Of a DNA stretch of 64,000 bases, positions 34,026-42,485 are shown one piece after another. The stretch spans positions 2,170,001-2,234,000 of the forward strand of contig JAXGYU010000001.1 of assembly GCA_040772085.1 (NCBI GenBank). Reading direction: 5' to 3'. Positions within the stretch are counted from its first letter, which is position 1. Every line of letters begins with the position of its first letter. Source of the DNA: JAXGMV01 sp040772085. Lineage in GTDB: Bacteria; Chloroflexota; Anaerolineae; Anaerolineales; Anaerolineaceae. Below the pieces are notes generated by a model. The model ran no database searches. It was not told the DNA's origin and was given only the letters and a program-made list of their open reading frames with translations. Both the position numbers and the translations under genes were made by a program.

Positions 34026-35389
34026 GACGGCATAATCCCATTCAACTGTATTAATTCTGCGAGCATGACCAGATCTTTTCTTTTCAATGGTTTGCCATTA
34101 TTGTCTATCGAGCTAAATTTTTGTATTAATCTTTTATAGATCTCTTCAGAACTTAACGTTTGTGAACCGGTCTGTCGCTCACGAAGATCATCTGACATGA
34201 TTTCATATGCGCGCTGGCCAGATTTCTCCCAGCTGAATTTTGCAGCCTGGATCGTACTATTGTTAATCAACTGCTTGCGGTAATCCTGATCAGTCAATCC
34301 AAGAACCATTTTCTCAGTCATCTCTGGTATATTCGTTGCATCGAACATGGCCTCGTCCCATCGGATGATCTCAATAATACTAGAGTTCCTGGCGCCAATT
34401 GCAGGAGCACCGCAGCTCATAGCTTCAAGGACCGGCAGTCCAAAGCCCTCATACAAGGAGGGGAATACGAATAATGAGCATTGGTTGTACAGGAATATTA
34501 ACTTGTCATCATCAATATAATCAGTGAGGACGACCTGGTTCTCTTGTAACCCCATTTGTTTTACCTTTTCAGTCACCAGGTAGCGATCGGTTGTCGACAT
34601 TTTTCCAACCACAACAAGCTGATACTCGCTGCGTAGTTGAACAGGTATCGACGCGAATGCCTCTAGCATGCGGTTGATATTCTTCCGTTCGTCGAATCCG
34701 CCAGTATATAAGATGAATTTTTTGGTTATTCCCAAGTTTTTATACAGCCCTTCGGTGAATTGCGGATCATAGTCATTCTGTTTGAAGCTTGGATCAACGG
34801 CTGAGGAAACTGACTCAACCTTATCCCTCGGAATGCCCAACGTATCGATTACGTCCTCTTTCGAGTAGTCAGAGATTGCGAGCAATTTGCTAACTTTGTG
34901 CAAATAGTCTAGCTGAGATAAATAATGGCTTTTAATTGCTGGAGTGTTCAAATAGGTCGCAGGCAACTTTAGCGGTATTACATCATAGTGAATTACTGCT
35001 GTGGGGATTTTGGCAGAAAATTCGTTTAATGAGATGACATTCTCGTCGCTGCTGCCTTCTAGTAAGCTCGTGATAAGGACATAGTCCGGATTTAGGTTGG
35101 CAATCAGCGCTTCCCGAAGCAATTTTGCTGCTATTTCTCGCCAGGTACTCCGGAATCTGTAGATGCCTGCAGGTCCGAAAAATTTCACAATATTGGATGA
35201 CGGCAACAAAGCTGAGAATGTATCCATAATTGGTGGAATGCTCTCAGGCATGTTTCCGTTGAGGATAATAAAGTTCTCTCCGTGATGATTCGCTTTAATA
35301 ATTTCTTGCGAGATAGCGAGTGAGTAACGACCGACTCCCCGAAACCGGCTATGAGTCTGACAACTCTGCAAATCAATTACCAGACGCAT
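34022..35389 (-). CDS. GT4 glycosyltransferase
   Basis: About 455 residues. The N-terminus MRLVIDLQSCQTHSRFRGVG is typical of GT4 enzymes of rhamnan/mannan loci. The donor domain carries ILYTGGFDERKNINRMLEAF, LVVVGK, VVLTDYIDDDKLIFLYNQC and the E-x7-E motif PSLYEGFGLPVLEAMSCGAPAIG. Start set at the ATG 35389, which has AAAGGA upstream; an open frame continues to 35464 without support. A short possible gene overlaps its first bases. Couples by a 4-bp overlap to the downstream membrane protein. Confidence 0.88.
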   Translation of the reverse strand: MRLVIDLQSCQTHSRFRGVGRYSLAISQEIIKANHHGENFIILNGNMPESIPPIMDTFSALLPSSNIVKFFGPAGIYRFRSTWREIAAKLLREALIANLNPDYVLITSLLEGSSDENVISLNEFSAKIPTAVIHYDVIPLKLPATYLNTPAIKSHYLSQLDYLHKVSKLLAISDYSKEDVIDTLGIPRDKVESVSSAVDPSFKQNDYDPQFTEGLYKNLGITKKFILYTGGFDERKNINRMLEAFASIPVQLRSEYQLVVVGKMSTTDRYLVTEKVKQMGLQENQVVLTDYIDDDKLIFLYNQCSLFVFPSLYEGFGLPVLEAMSCGAPAIGARNSSIIEIIRWDEAMFDATNIPEMTEKMVLGLTDQDYRKQLINNSTIQAAKFSWEKSGQRAYEIMSDDLRERQTGSQTLSSEEIYKRLIQKFSSIDNNGKPLKRKDLVMLAELIQLNGIMPS

Positions 35390-35594
35390 TTTTAGTCCTT
35401 TGCCTGATTGCTGTTTCCAAATCAGCCACAATCTGTTTTGTGATAACAGGGTCAGTTTGCCCATCCAGCTTATTCTTTTTTAAACCTGCCTGGAAGAGAA
35501 GGGCCAGTCTCTTCAAGCTGTCCCAAGTGCCAGGGCTTGTTTTCTTTAGCCAGATACTAAATCTGGAAACATTCTGGAGCAGAATTTTGCGCAT
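35373..35594 (-). CDS. Possible small hypothetical protein
   Basis: A 73-codon open frame that fills the gap between the Wzt gene and the GT4 gene and overlaps the GT4 start by 17 bp. The product would be basic and helical, with no recognisable family and no Shine-Dalgarno sequence. It could be a real coupled small gene, or a decayed remnant of a longer upstream gene. No other gene is seen in 35595-35676. Confidence 0.4.
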   Translation of the reverse strand: MRKILLQNVSRFSIWLKKTSPGTWDSLKRLALLFQAGLKKNKLDGQTDPVITKQIVADLETAIRQRTKNASGN

Positions 35595-35676
35595 AAATTT
35601 TATGTATTCACTATGCCAATGTTGTATTCTAAGAGTTGCGAATTCACACTTATTTGCTGAGGCTTACCTTGGAGGC

Positions 35677-36459
35677 TTATTCCAATTTTAGGGTCGATTT
35701 ATATTCCTTCAGCACCTGTGAAGCACTAGCATCCAAACGTATTTCCCCATGATCAAGCCAGATTACTCGCCTGCAAACTTCCTGCATGGCATCCAGGTCG
35801 TGTGATACAAACAGTATGGTCGCACCTGAGCCTAGTAGCGATTTCATCTTCTCTCTGGATTTTTGTTGAAATCCAGTATCACCAACAGCAAGGACTTCGT
35901 CAAGCAGGAGCAACTCCGGTGATAAGTGTACCGCAACAGAAAATGCTAAGCGCACATACATACCACTAGAGTAGTACTTTACAGGTGTTTCGATAAACTG
36001 GCCGATTTCCGCAAACTCAACGATATCATCAAACCGCTTGCGGATATCACTATTACGCATGCCGAGGAAACTGCCGTTAAGATAAACATTGTCCCTGCCA
36101 GATAAATCACTGTGAAAACCTGTGCCGATCTCCAGCAATGAATTTACACGCTCATAAATGGTCATGCGACCTTTAGACGGGCGGGTTATTCTTGATATCA
36201 ATTTAAGCAATGTACTCTTGCCAGCACCGTTTCTGCCCAAAATTCCGACAGACTCACCGTGCTCGATCGAAAAAGTTATATCTTTGAGGGCGAAAAAGCG
36301 GTTTCTTTCCTGAATATCTTTATGATCTCTTGACCAGATACGTGAGACTTTATTGAGTTGTATGTCGAGTATTTCTTTTAATGAACCAGTTTCTGCTTCA
36401 AGTGGAAGCTTGATCTTATATTCTTTCCAGATTCCTTCCGAAACAACAGCTTTTGCCAT
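35677..36459 (-). CDS. Polysaccharide ABC exporter ATPase (Wzt-like)
   Basis: A 260-residue ATPase: Walker A GILGRNGAGKSTLLKL (about 72-87), signature YSSGMYVRLAFSVA, Walker B LLLLDEVLAVGDTGF and switch FVSHD. This is the Wzt/TagH class that drives polymer or teichoic-acid export with an ABC-2 permease, encoded immediately upstream with one base between the genes. It ends soon after the ATPase fold, so it lacks the C-terminal carbohydrate-binding domain some Wzt proteins use to select capped chains. EPS export role is well supported by neighbours. Confidence 0.93.
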   Translation of the reverse strand: MAKAVVSEGIWKEYKIKLPLEAETGSLKEILDIQLNKVSRIWSRDHKDIQERNRFFALKDITFSIEHGESVGILGRNGAGKSTLLKLISRITRPSKGRMTIYERVNSLLEIGTGFHSDLSGRDNVYLNGSFLGMRNSDIRKRFDDIVEFAEIGQFIETPVKYYSSGMYVRLAFSVAVHLSPELLLLDEVLAVGDTGFQQKSREKMKSLLGSGATILFVSHDLDAMQEVCRRVIWLDHGEIRLDASASQVLKEYKSTLKLE

Positions 36460-36460
36460 A

Positions 36461-37285
36461 CTACATCACATCCGCGATGCGGTTCTCCATTGAGCGGAAG
36501 AAGAATAAACCAAGGATGAGAACAATGACTGCAACGATTGTTGAAAGCAGAAGCATTTTGGGGTCAGGAAATTCGGGCGTGTTGAGAACAATCCAGCGGA
36601 ATGTCTCGATCAAACCTGTGACCGGATTAAGATAGAAGATAAATTTGTATTTATCCGGCGCAAGTGAGATGGGATACATAATGGGTGTCAGAAACATCCA
36701 GATTTGAGTAACGAATCCCAACAAGTTCTTCATATCCCGGAAGACAACCATGAGTGCCCCGAAAAGCAAGCCAACTCCAAAACAAAAAATCAGGGTGATG
36801 ATTAACAATAAAGGAATCAGTAAAAATCTGAGGGTGATGGCATAGTTGTTCGCGAGAAGAAACACCAGAAGAACAATAAAAGCAAAAAAGAAGTCGATTA
36901 ATGCGCCAATGCTGTACGATATAGGTAAGACTAGTTTCGGGAAATATATCTTGGTCAATATGGAGACGTTCGTCAGCAAGCTAAAACCGCATAGGTTGAC
37001 AATTTGAAGTAATAGCTGCCAGATAACAAAACCAGACAAGTAAAAGACTGAGTACGGTACGTCGCCTGTTGGCACTCGGACAAGCAGTCCGAAGATGACG
37101 TAGAATATTGCCATCTGTATGAGTGGTTGGAGAACTATCCATAAGACGCCAATCGAGGTCTGTTGGAATCTGATTTTCAGATCCCTTAATACCAGGTAAT
37201 ACAGTAGATCACGGTACTCCCAGACTTCACGCAGGTCAGGTAATTCAAATCGGGCAACAGGCGTAATACTAATGGGCTTGTTCAT
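36461..37285 (-). CDS. Polysaccharide ABC exporter permease (Wzm-like)
   Basis: A 274-residue ABC-2 membrane protein with six helices. The N-terminal cytoplasmic helix WEYRDLLYYLVLRDLKIRF, the segment GVLWIVLQPLIQMAIFYVIF and the late LTPIMYPISLAP are typical of Wzm/TagG. It pairs with the ATPase gene next to it and would move a lipid-linked polysaccharide across the membrane. Confidence 0.93.
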   Translation of the reverse strand: MNKPISITPVARFELPDLREVWEYRDLLYYLVLRDLKIRFQQTSIGVLWIVLQPLIQMAIFYVIFGLLVRVPTGDVPYSVFYLSGFVIWQLLLQIVNLCGFSLLTNVSILTKIYFPKLVLPISYSIGALIDFFFAFIVLLVFLLANNYAITLRFLLIPLLLIITLIFCFGVGLLFGALMVVFRDMKNLLGFVTQIWMFLTPIMYPISLAPDKYKFIFYLNPVTGLIETFRWIVLNTPEFPDPKMLLLSTIVAVIVLILGLFFFRSMENRIADVM

Positions 37286-37298
37286 ATTAAAGTATGGT

Positions 37299-38267
37299 CT
37301 ATGCCCTTACCTGGATGAAGTCATGCTGGACCATTTCTTGGATAATTTCATCAAATTCTTTCGACGGTTGCCATCCCATCACAGTGCGTGCCTTGCTGCT
37401 ATCACCTACGAGCGGTATCTCTTCATCCGCCCTGAAGTATTGCGGGTCAACGCGGACAAATTCCTCATAATCCAGGTCTAAACAGGAAAATGCGATCTCG
37501 CAGACATCACGTACAGAATGCAGCTTGCCGCTTGAAATAACATAGTCATCTGGCTGAGATTGCTGCAGCATCAGCCACATGGCTCGCACATAATCAGGTG
37601 AGTATCCCCAGTCTCGACGGGCATCAAGGTTACCTAACAACAACTCATTCTGCAATCCATGTTTGATCCGTGCTGCACCTCTGGAGATTTTTCTTGTCAC
37701 AAATTCATACCCACGGCGGATGGATTCGTGGTTGTAGAGAATGCCATTGCAAGCAAAGAGCCCGTAATTACTGCGGTAATTACTGGTGAGGTAATAACCG
37801 GTTGCCTTTGTGATGCCGTAGGCTGATCGCGGGTGAAATGGCGTATCCTCATTTTGTGGGGAACTGGTCGCGCGGCCGAACAACTCTGACGAGCCAGCAA
37901 AGTAGAACTTACACTCCGGAGCATTCTGCTTGAGGATAGAAAGAATGTAATGTGTGCCATTGACGTTCGAATTGAATATTGAGAATTCATCCTCAAACGA
38001 ATATGAGACGAATGACGAAGCTGCCAGATGATAGCACTCATCTGGCATGACTTTTTGAACAACCTGTAACATCGAGGGATACGATTCGATTGAGGCAGGA
38101 TGGAGGGTCACCTGGTCAAGCACGGATTTAATGTTCCCTAGAAATCGATCCGGATTCTCCAGTTCATTGCGCATGACGACGCCATGAACTTCATACCCTG
38201 TTGCGAGCAACAACTCGGCGAGGTAGGAGCCATCCTGTCCTGATATTCCAGTAATCAGTGCTTTCAA
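37299..38267 (-). CDS. Gmd-like NDP-sugar dehydratase/reductase (SDR)
   Basis: A 322-residue extended SDR: ALITGISGQDGSYLAELLL for NAD(P) binding, Tyr/Lys pair in SAYGITKATGYYL, and FACNGILYNHESIRRG as in GDP-mannose 4,6-dehydratases. It is clearly related to the gmd product encoded 3 bp upstream but shorter and divergent. It may be the second enzyme that converts the Gmd product (for example Rmd-like reduction to GDP-D-rhamnose) or a second dehydratase. The pair is cotranscribed and precedes the exporter genes. Confidence 0.8.
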   Translation of the reverse strand: MKALITGISGQDGSYLAELLLATGYEVHGVVMRNELENPDRFLGNIKSVLDQVTLHPASIESYPSMLQVVQKVMPDECYHLAASSFVSYSFEDEFSIFNSNVNGTHYILSILKQNAPECKFYFAGSSELFGRATSSPQNEDTPFHPRSAYGITKATGYYLTSNYRSNYGLFACNGILYNHESIRRGYEFVTRKISRGAARIKHGLQNELLLGNLDARRDWGYSPDYVRAMWLMLQQSQPDDYVISSGKLHSVRDVCEIAFSCLDLDYEEFVRVDPQYFRADEEIPLVGDSSKARTVMGWQPSKEFDEIIQEMVQHDFIQVRA

Positions 38268-38270
38268 AAA

Positions 38271-39341
38271 TCACTTTTCCATACTGACGACTTGATGTTC
38301 CCACTTGTGCCAGCCGCTGAAGCGCTCCTCAGTTATTTTGCGGCCTTCACCAGGATATGGAAGCCCAAGTAATTCCAGGTCAGCGTCTACCATAATCCTC
38401 ACCAACTCATGGAATTTGACTTTAGGTTCCCAGCCCAGATGCTCTTTAGCTTTCGAAGGATCACCGAGCAAATAATCGACCTCGGTGGGTCGGTAATATC
38501 GCGGGTCGATCTCAACGTATTTCTTCCAATCCATGCCGGCATAACCGAACGCTTCGTCGAGGAATTCGCGCGGGCTGTGTGATTCGCCCGTGGCAACGAC
38601 GTAGTCATCAGGGGTATCTTTTTGGAGCATCATCCACATCGCTTCAACGAATTCTGGTGCGTAGCCCCAATCACGTTTGGAGTCCAAATTGCCTAGGAAG
38701 AGCTTATCCTGCTTGCCGGCTTTGATTGCAGCAAGGGCACGCGTGATCTTGCGAGTCACAAACGTCTCACCTCGTCGTGGCGATTCGTGATTGAAAAGGA
38801 TGCCATTGCAGGCAAACATGTCATATGCTTCGCGGTAGTTGCGGGTAATCCAATAAGAATAAACCTTTGCGGCCGCGTAAGGACTGCGCGGTTCAAAAGG
38901 GGTGTCTTCATTCTGCGGCGGTTTGGCTGCACCGAACATTTCGCTGGTTGAAGCCTGATAGAAACGCTCTACCGAACCGCTGCGGCGGATTGCTTCAAGG
39001 ATGCGGATAGTTCCCAGACCTGAAACATCACCGGTATATTCTGGCATATCAAAGCTGACGCGGACCTGACTTTGGGCAGCCAGGTTATAGACTTCATCAG
39101 GTTTGACATTGAAGATAACATCCATCAAGCTTTCGATGATTGAAATATCACCATAATGCAGGATGAGCTTATTCTTCGAATTGTTCAGATGTTGATCGCG
39201 ATACAGGTGATCGATACGACGGGTGTTGAAAGTACTCGCCCGCCGAATGATTCCGTGAACTTCATAACCTTTCGAAAGCAATAATTCGGTCAGGTATGAG
39301 CCATCCTGTCCGGTTATGCCAGTGATTAGGGCCTTTTTCAT
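38271..39341 (-). CDS. gmd: GDP-mannose 4,6-dehydratase
   Basis: A 356-residue extended SDR that makes GDP-4-keto-6-deoxymannose from GDP-mannose. Diagnostic: ALITGITGQDGSYLTELLL, RRASTFNTRRIDHLY, catalytic SPYAAAKVYSYW (Tyr, Lys), FACNGILFNHESPRRGETFV and GNLDSKRDWGYA. AGGAGG lies 6 nt before the ATG. It feeds 6-deoxyhexose synthesis (D-rhamnose, fucose or similar) for this glycan locus. Confidence 0.95.
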   Translation of the reverse strand: MKKALITGITGQDGSYLTELLLSKGYEVHGIIRRASTFNTRRIDHLYRDQHLNNSKNKLILHYGDISIIESLMDVIFNVKPDEVYNLAAQSQVRVSFDMPEYTGDVSGLGTIRILEAIRRSGSVERFYQASTSEMFGAAKPPQNEDTPFEPRSPYAAAKVYSYWITRNYREAYDMFACNGILFNHESPRRGETFVTRKITRALAAIKAGKQDKLFLGNLDSKRDWGYAPEFVEAMWMMLQKDTPDDYVVATGESHSPREFLDEAFGYAGMDWKKYVEIDPRYYRPTEVDYLLGDPSKAKEHLGWEPKVKFHELVRIMVDADLELLGLPYPGEGRKITEERFSGWHKWEHQVVSMEK

Positions 39342-39390
39342 ATATCCTCCTGGACGTATGCTTCAAAACAATAAGTTTACCATGTTCAGA

Positions 39391-40506
39391 TTATTTCCCC
39401 ATTTTCTCGTCAGCAGTCCCCTTGATGACCGAAACGAATCTTAGCGCTGAATCTCGCCAGCTGAACTTTCTCGATTGGACATACCCAGCTTCAATCAATT
39501 GTTGCCTGAGCTTCGCATTCGATATTAAAGCTTCGAGTTTATCGACTAATTCGCTGACAATGGTAGGGTCAAAGTAAAGTCCGGCATCACCTACAACCTC
39601 CGGCAGCGAGGCTGCATTCGAGCTGACGACAGGGCATCCACAGCCCATGGCTTCCAGTGGAGGGAAGCCAAAACCTTCATAATACGAAGGGAACACCAGA
39701 CAGATAGCGTGCGAATAAAGTGCTTTTAATGTACCGTCATCAACGTAACCGAGTCTGATGATATTGTCATTTTCAACTGCCTGCTGTTTGTTAGCGAATA
39801 CATTCGCTGAGCTTCCCCCGGCGATGACCAACTTGAGGTTCTCCGACATCTGAGCCAATGCCCGGATGACGAGGTCGACATTCTTGTGCTTGCTATTGCT
39901 GCCTACAGTAAGCAGATAGGGCTCGTCCAGCAGCCTGTTTTGGATGAGGAGCGTCTCATCCGGCGCAGTATCGGCGAGTTGATGCCCACCGCCGTAGATG
40001 ACTGAAATTCTCTCTGCAGGCAGCTCAAGATATTTGATGAGTTCCTTCTTGGAAAATTGTGAATCTGTGATGATGTGGCGGGCGAGGCGAGATTGGGTTG
40101 AGTAGATCAGCTTATTTTTTACTCGAAAGCTGAAGGAATAAGCCTCAGGAATGGCATACACCGAAGCATCGTGAATGATCAAAAACTGGTTCTGGTAGAG
40201 CGCGGGTCCACTGTTACATAAACTCAGCAAGGTATTACCTGCAGCCACACGCGGCAAATCGAACTGTTCCCAAAAATTGCCGGCTAATTGCCCGACAGGT
40301 TCGATTTGAACTGAGCGCCAATCAGGTAGGTAGAGAATCCCCGCTTTTGGCGTCAGGCATTTGAAAGTCATGCCGGCAACCGATGGGTGGTCTTCAAACA
40401 CGAGCTTATCAAGCGCATTCACCAACTCAAACGCGAAACGTTGAACGCCGGTGATAGTCTGCGTTAAAAAACGCCCGTTGATATAGATAATGTTACTGGC
40501 AGTCAT
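39391..40506 (-). CDS. GT4 glycosyltransferase
   Basis: A 371-residue GT-B enzyme. Opens IIYINGRFLTQTITGVQRF, a pattern common to mannosyl/rhamnosyl GT4 proteins; the donor half contains LLTVGSNSKHKNVDLVIRAL, LVIAGG, LGYVDDGTLKALYSHA and PSYYEGFGFPPLEAMGCGCPVV. The ATG at 40506 lies 7 nt after a TATAAT, with no Shine-Dalgarno sequence, so it seems to be a leaderless gene and opens its own transcription unit. Sugar unknown. Confidence 0.9.
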   Translation of the reverse strand: MTASNIIYINGRFLTQTITGVQRFAFELVNALDKLVFEDHPSVAGMTFKCLTPKAGILYLPDWRSVQIEPVGQLAGNFWEQFDLPRVAAGNTLLSLCNSGPALYQNQFLIIHDASVYAIPEAYSFSFRVKNKLIYSTQSRLARHIITDSQFSKKELIKYLELPAERISVIYGGGHQLADTAPDETLLIQNRLLDEPYLLTVGSNSKHKNVDLVIRALAQMSENLKLVIAGGSSANVFANKQQAVENDNIIRLGYVDDGTLKALYSHAICLVFPSYYEGFGFPPLEAMGCGCPVVSSNAASLPEVVGDAGLYFDPTIVSELVDKLEALISNAKLRQQLIEAGYVQSRKFSWRDSALRFVSVIKGTADEKMGK

Positions 40507-40513
40507 TTACTTG

Positions 40514-40519
40514 ATTATA
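40514..40519 (-). promoter_or_regulatory. TATAAT box 7 nt before a GT4 start (leaderless promoter)
   Basis: On the - strand TATAAT, seven bases, then ATG at 40506. The mRNA would start at or next to the start codon. Same spacing as at 47579, 53491 and 59078. Confidence 0.6.
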
Positions 40520-40532
40520 TCGAGTTGGGTCG

Positions 40533-41315
40533 CTAAAGGGGAAAACTTACCTGGTCGCGATACTGATGTGGTTGCCAGGGCTGCTGCCATTTTTCTTCGA
40601 ATAGCTTTTTGTTGACTGAGAAAAGTTCTTGCAGCCTTTCAGATCCTAGCTGATCAAAACTCACGCTGTGGAAGTGGTGTATAAAGACATCTTCAGCACA
40701 AAGAATCTCAAACCCTGTCTTACGTACCTTCATCGCCAAATCATCATCTTCAAAAGTGCCAAGGCCAAATCTTTCATCGAGACCGCCGATTTGCTCAAAC
40801 AAACTACGACGTATCATCATGCAATACATGGCGAGCATACGTATCTGAAAGGATTGACCGCCGAAACTGAGTGCGCGCTGACGGGCGAAATGGGCAATCT
40901 CGTCTAGGTTGCGATAAGCTGTATCCACCTTGGCCTCGTTACCGATATCGTTTGTCACAGGGCCAATCATCCCCGCTTTTTGATTATTGTCAAAATGAGC
41001 GCGTAATCCTTCCAGCCAACCAGGGGTGACAATCGTGTCATTGTTTTGGAATACAAGAAATTCCCCAGTTGCGAGAGTGGCACCCTGGTTGTTACCGGCA
41101 GCGAATCCGCGGTTTGTTGGGTTGCAGACGACTTTTATTTGGGCATGGGTTTGTGCAAGGTTTGCCAAATATTTAGGTGTGTTATCTGTTGACGCGTTAT
41201 CAATGATGATTAGTTCGTAGTCTTTAATAGGGGTGGCTCTAAGGATGCTTTCAACACAAAGGCGAGTGTAACCCAAGTGATTATAAGTTAGGAGGATGAT
41301 GGAGAATATCGGCAT
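40533..41315 (-). CDS. GT2 glycosyltransferase
   Basis: A 260-residue GT-A enzyme similar to rhamnosyltransferases: IILLTYNHLGYTRLCVESIL, IIIDNASTDNTPKYL, NRGFAAGNNQGA, FQNNDTIVTPGWLEGL (DxD equivalent as NND), GGLDERFGLGTFEDDDLAMKV. Overlaps the upstream gene by one base. Adds a sugar in the cytoplasm to the growing chain. Confidence 0.9.
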   Translation of the reverse strand: MPIFSIILLTYNHLGYTRLCVESILRATPIKDYELIIIDNASTDNTPKYLANLAQTHAQIKVVCNPTNRGFAAGNNQGATLATGEFLVFQNNDTIVTPGWLEGLRAHFDNNQKAGMIGPVTNDIGNEAKVDTAYRNLDEIAHFARQRALSFGGQSFQIRMLAMYCMMIRRSLFEQIGGLDERFGLGTFEDDDLAMKVRKTGFEILCAEDVFIHHFHSVSFDQLGSERLQELFSVNKKLFEEKWQQPWQPHQYRDQVSFPL

Positions 41316-42481
41316 TACGAAAAGAGAATACGATTAATTTCGGATGTGAAATGCTTATAGTGATATCTTGCAATGCAAGATTCATTGGCTAACTGAGCGA
41401 TGTTTCGGAGATCGTATTTGCTACTAATTATGGAGTGCAGAAGTTCAAGCCAATCATAAGAGTTTGCAAGAAAACCATCAACTTCATGATGGATCGCGTT
41501 AGAGAACGTATAGGACTTCGACGCAACTGTCGGTGTTGAAACGATTGCTGCCTCGAAATATTTTAGTTCTGATTTGCAGTTGGTAAAATCATTGATTTGC
41601 AATGGGACAATGTTAAGATCGACTTGCGATATCAGATTCTGCAGGTTGACAAAGTCTACCAAGGGAACCATGGTGATTCGATCGGAGAAGCTCTGAAATG
41701 CATCACTTAGATTTAAGAAGCCAACTATTAGCAGATGCACATTTTTGTGCGCACCCATCACTTGATTGATTGTGTCCTCGATCACTTTGAAATCTTTGTC
41801 ATGAGAGGGCGAACCGCTAAAATAGCCTAAAATGAATCTATAATCGTTTGATGTTGACTTAGAAAGCTTATATTCGAGAATTGTTTTAGAATAATCAATC
41901 TGTTCCCGGTTCAGAAAATTGGGAATGACGTAAGCTTTCTTACAAGTTATCTCAGTGACCTTATCTGCCAAATAACGATTTGTAGTGATGACATGGTCAC
42001 ATACATCCATAACTAACCGGATTCGGGATGCATAAGCGAACCAATAATCCAAGATTCTAGAATCATTCAAATCCTGATTTAAAGTATTAAGGACCAAAGG
42101 TAAGTACTCTGGTTCGAAAACAAGGTCATCAATGTCGAAGAATACAGTTTTATTCTGTTGTTTAAATTGGTTCATCAGTGATTCTAGATTGTGCGTGTAA
42201 CCTGAGCGGCCGATAACTAGGACATCAGCCGAGGACGAGATCTCACGCGTTTTCCTTGGTAAATCTTCTGATGTGAAGAATGATCCTGATGAGTAGTCAC
42301 CCAAGGCTATGGCCTGAAGCATATTGTAAACACGGTATCGAAAAGTGCTATTATTTACCGACTCGTAATAATACGCGGCACGTGTTGCTCTTAAGGTCAA
42401 ACTAGCAAATCTAGAACAGTACGGCTGGTTCCAAGGATCTGTATATGGTTGATAAGCCAAGCTAGTTCTAATGCTCAACAT
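41315..42481 (-). CDS. Probable glycosyltransferase (GT4-like)
   Basis: About 388 residues. YYYESVNNSTFRYRVYNMLQA and VLVIGRSGYTHNLESLM with VFFDIDDLVFEPEYL are typical of a GT family 4-like group in polysaccharide loci. The donor half has LGYFSGSPSHDKDF, LLIVGFLNL and SELKYFEAAIVSTPTVAS, where the usual E-x7-E is altered. The ATG at 42481 is chosen, 4 bp after the upstream stop; a TTG at 42502 would overlap that gene. Same operon as the neighbours. Confidence 0.78.
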   Translation of the reverse strand: MLSIRTSLAYQPYTDPWNQPYCSRFASLTLRATRAAYYYESVNNSTFRYRVYNMLQAIALGDYSSGSFFTSEDLPRKTREISSSADVLVIGRSGYTHNLESLMNQFKQQNKTVFFDIDDLVFEPEYLPLVLNTLNQDLNDSRILDYWFAYASRIRLVMDVCDHVITTNRYLADKVTEITCKKAYVIPNFLNREQIDYSKTILEYKLSKSTSNDYRFILGYFSGSPSHDKDFKVIEDTINQVMGAHKNVHLLIVGFLNLSDAFQSFSDRITMVPLVDFVNLQNLISQVDLNIVPLQINDFTNCKSELKYFEAAIVSTPTVASKSYTFSNAIHHEVDGFLANSYDWLELLHSIISSKYDLRNIAQLANESCIARYHYKHFTSEINRILFS

Positions 42482-42485
42482 GGCA

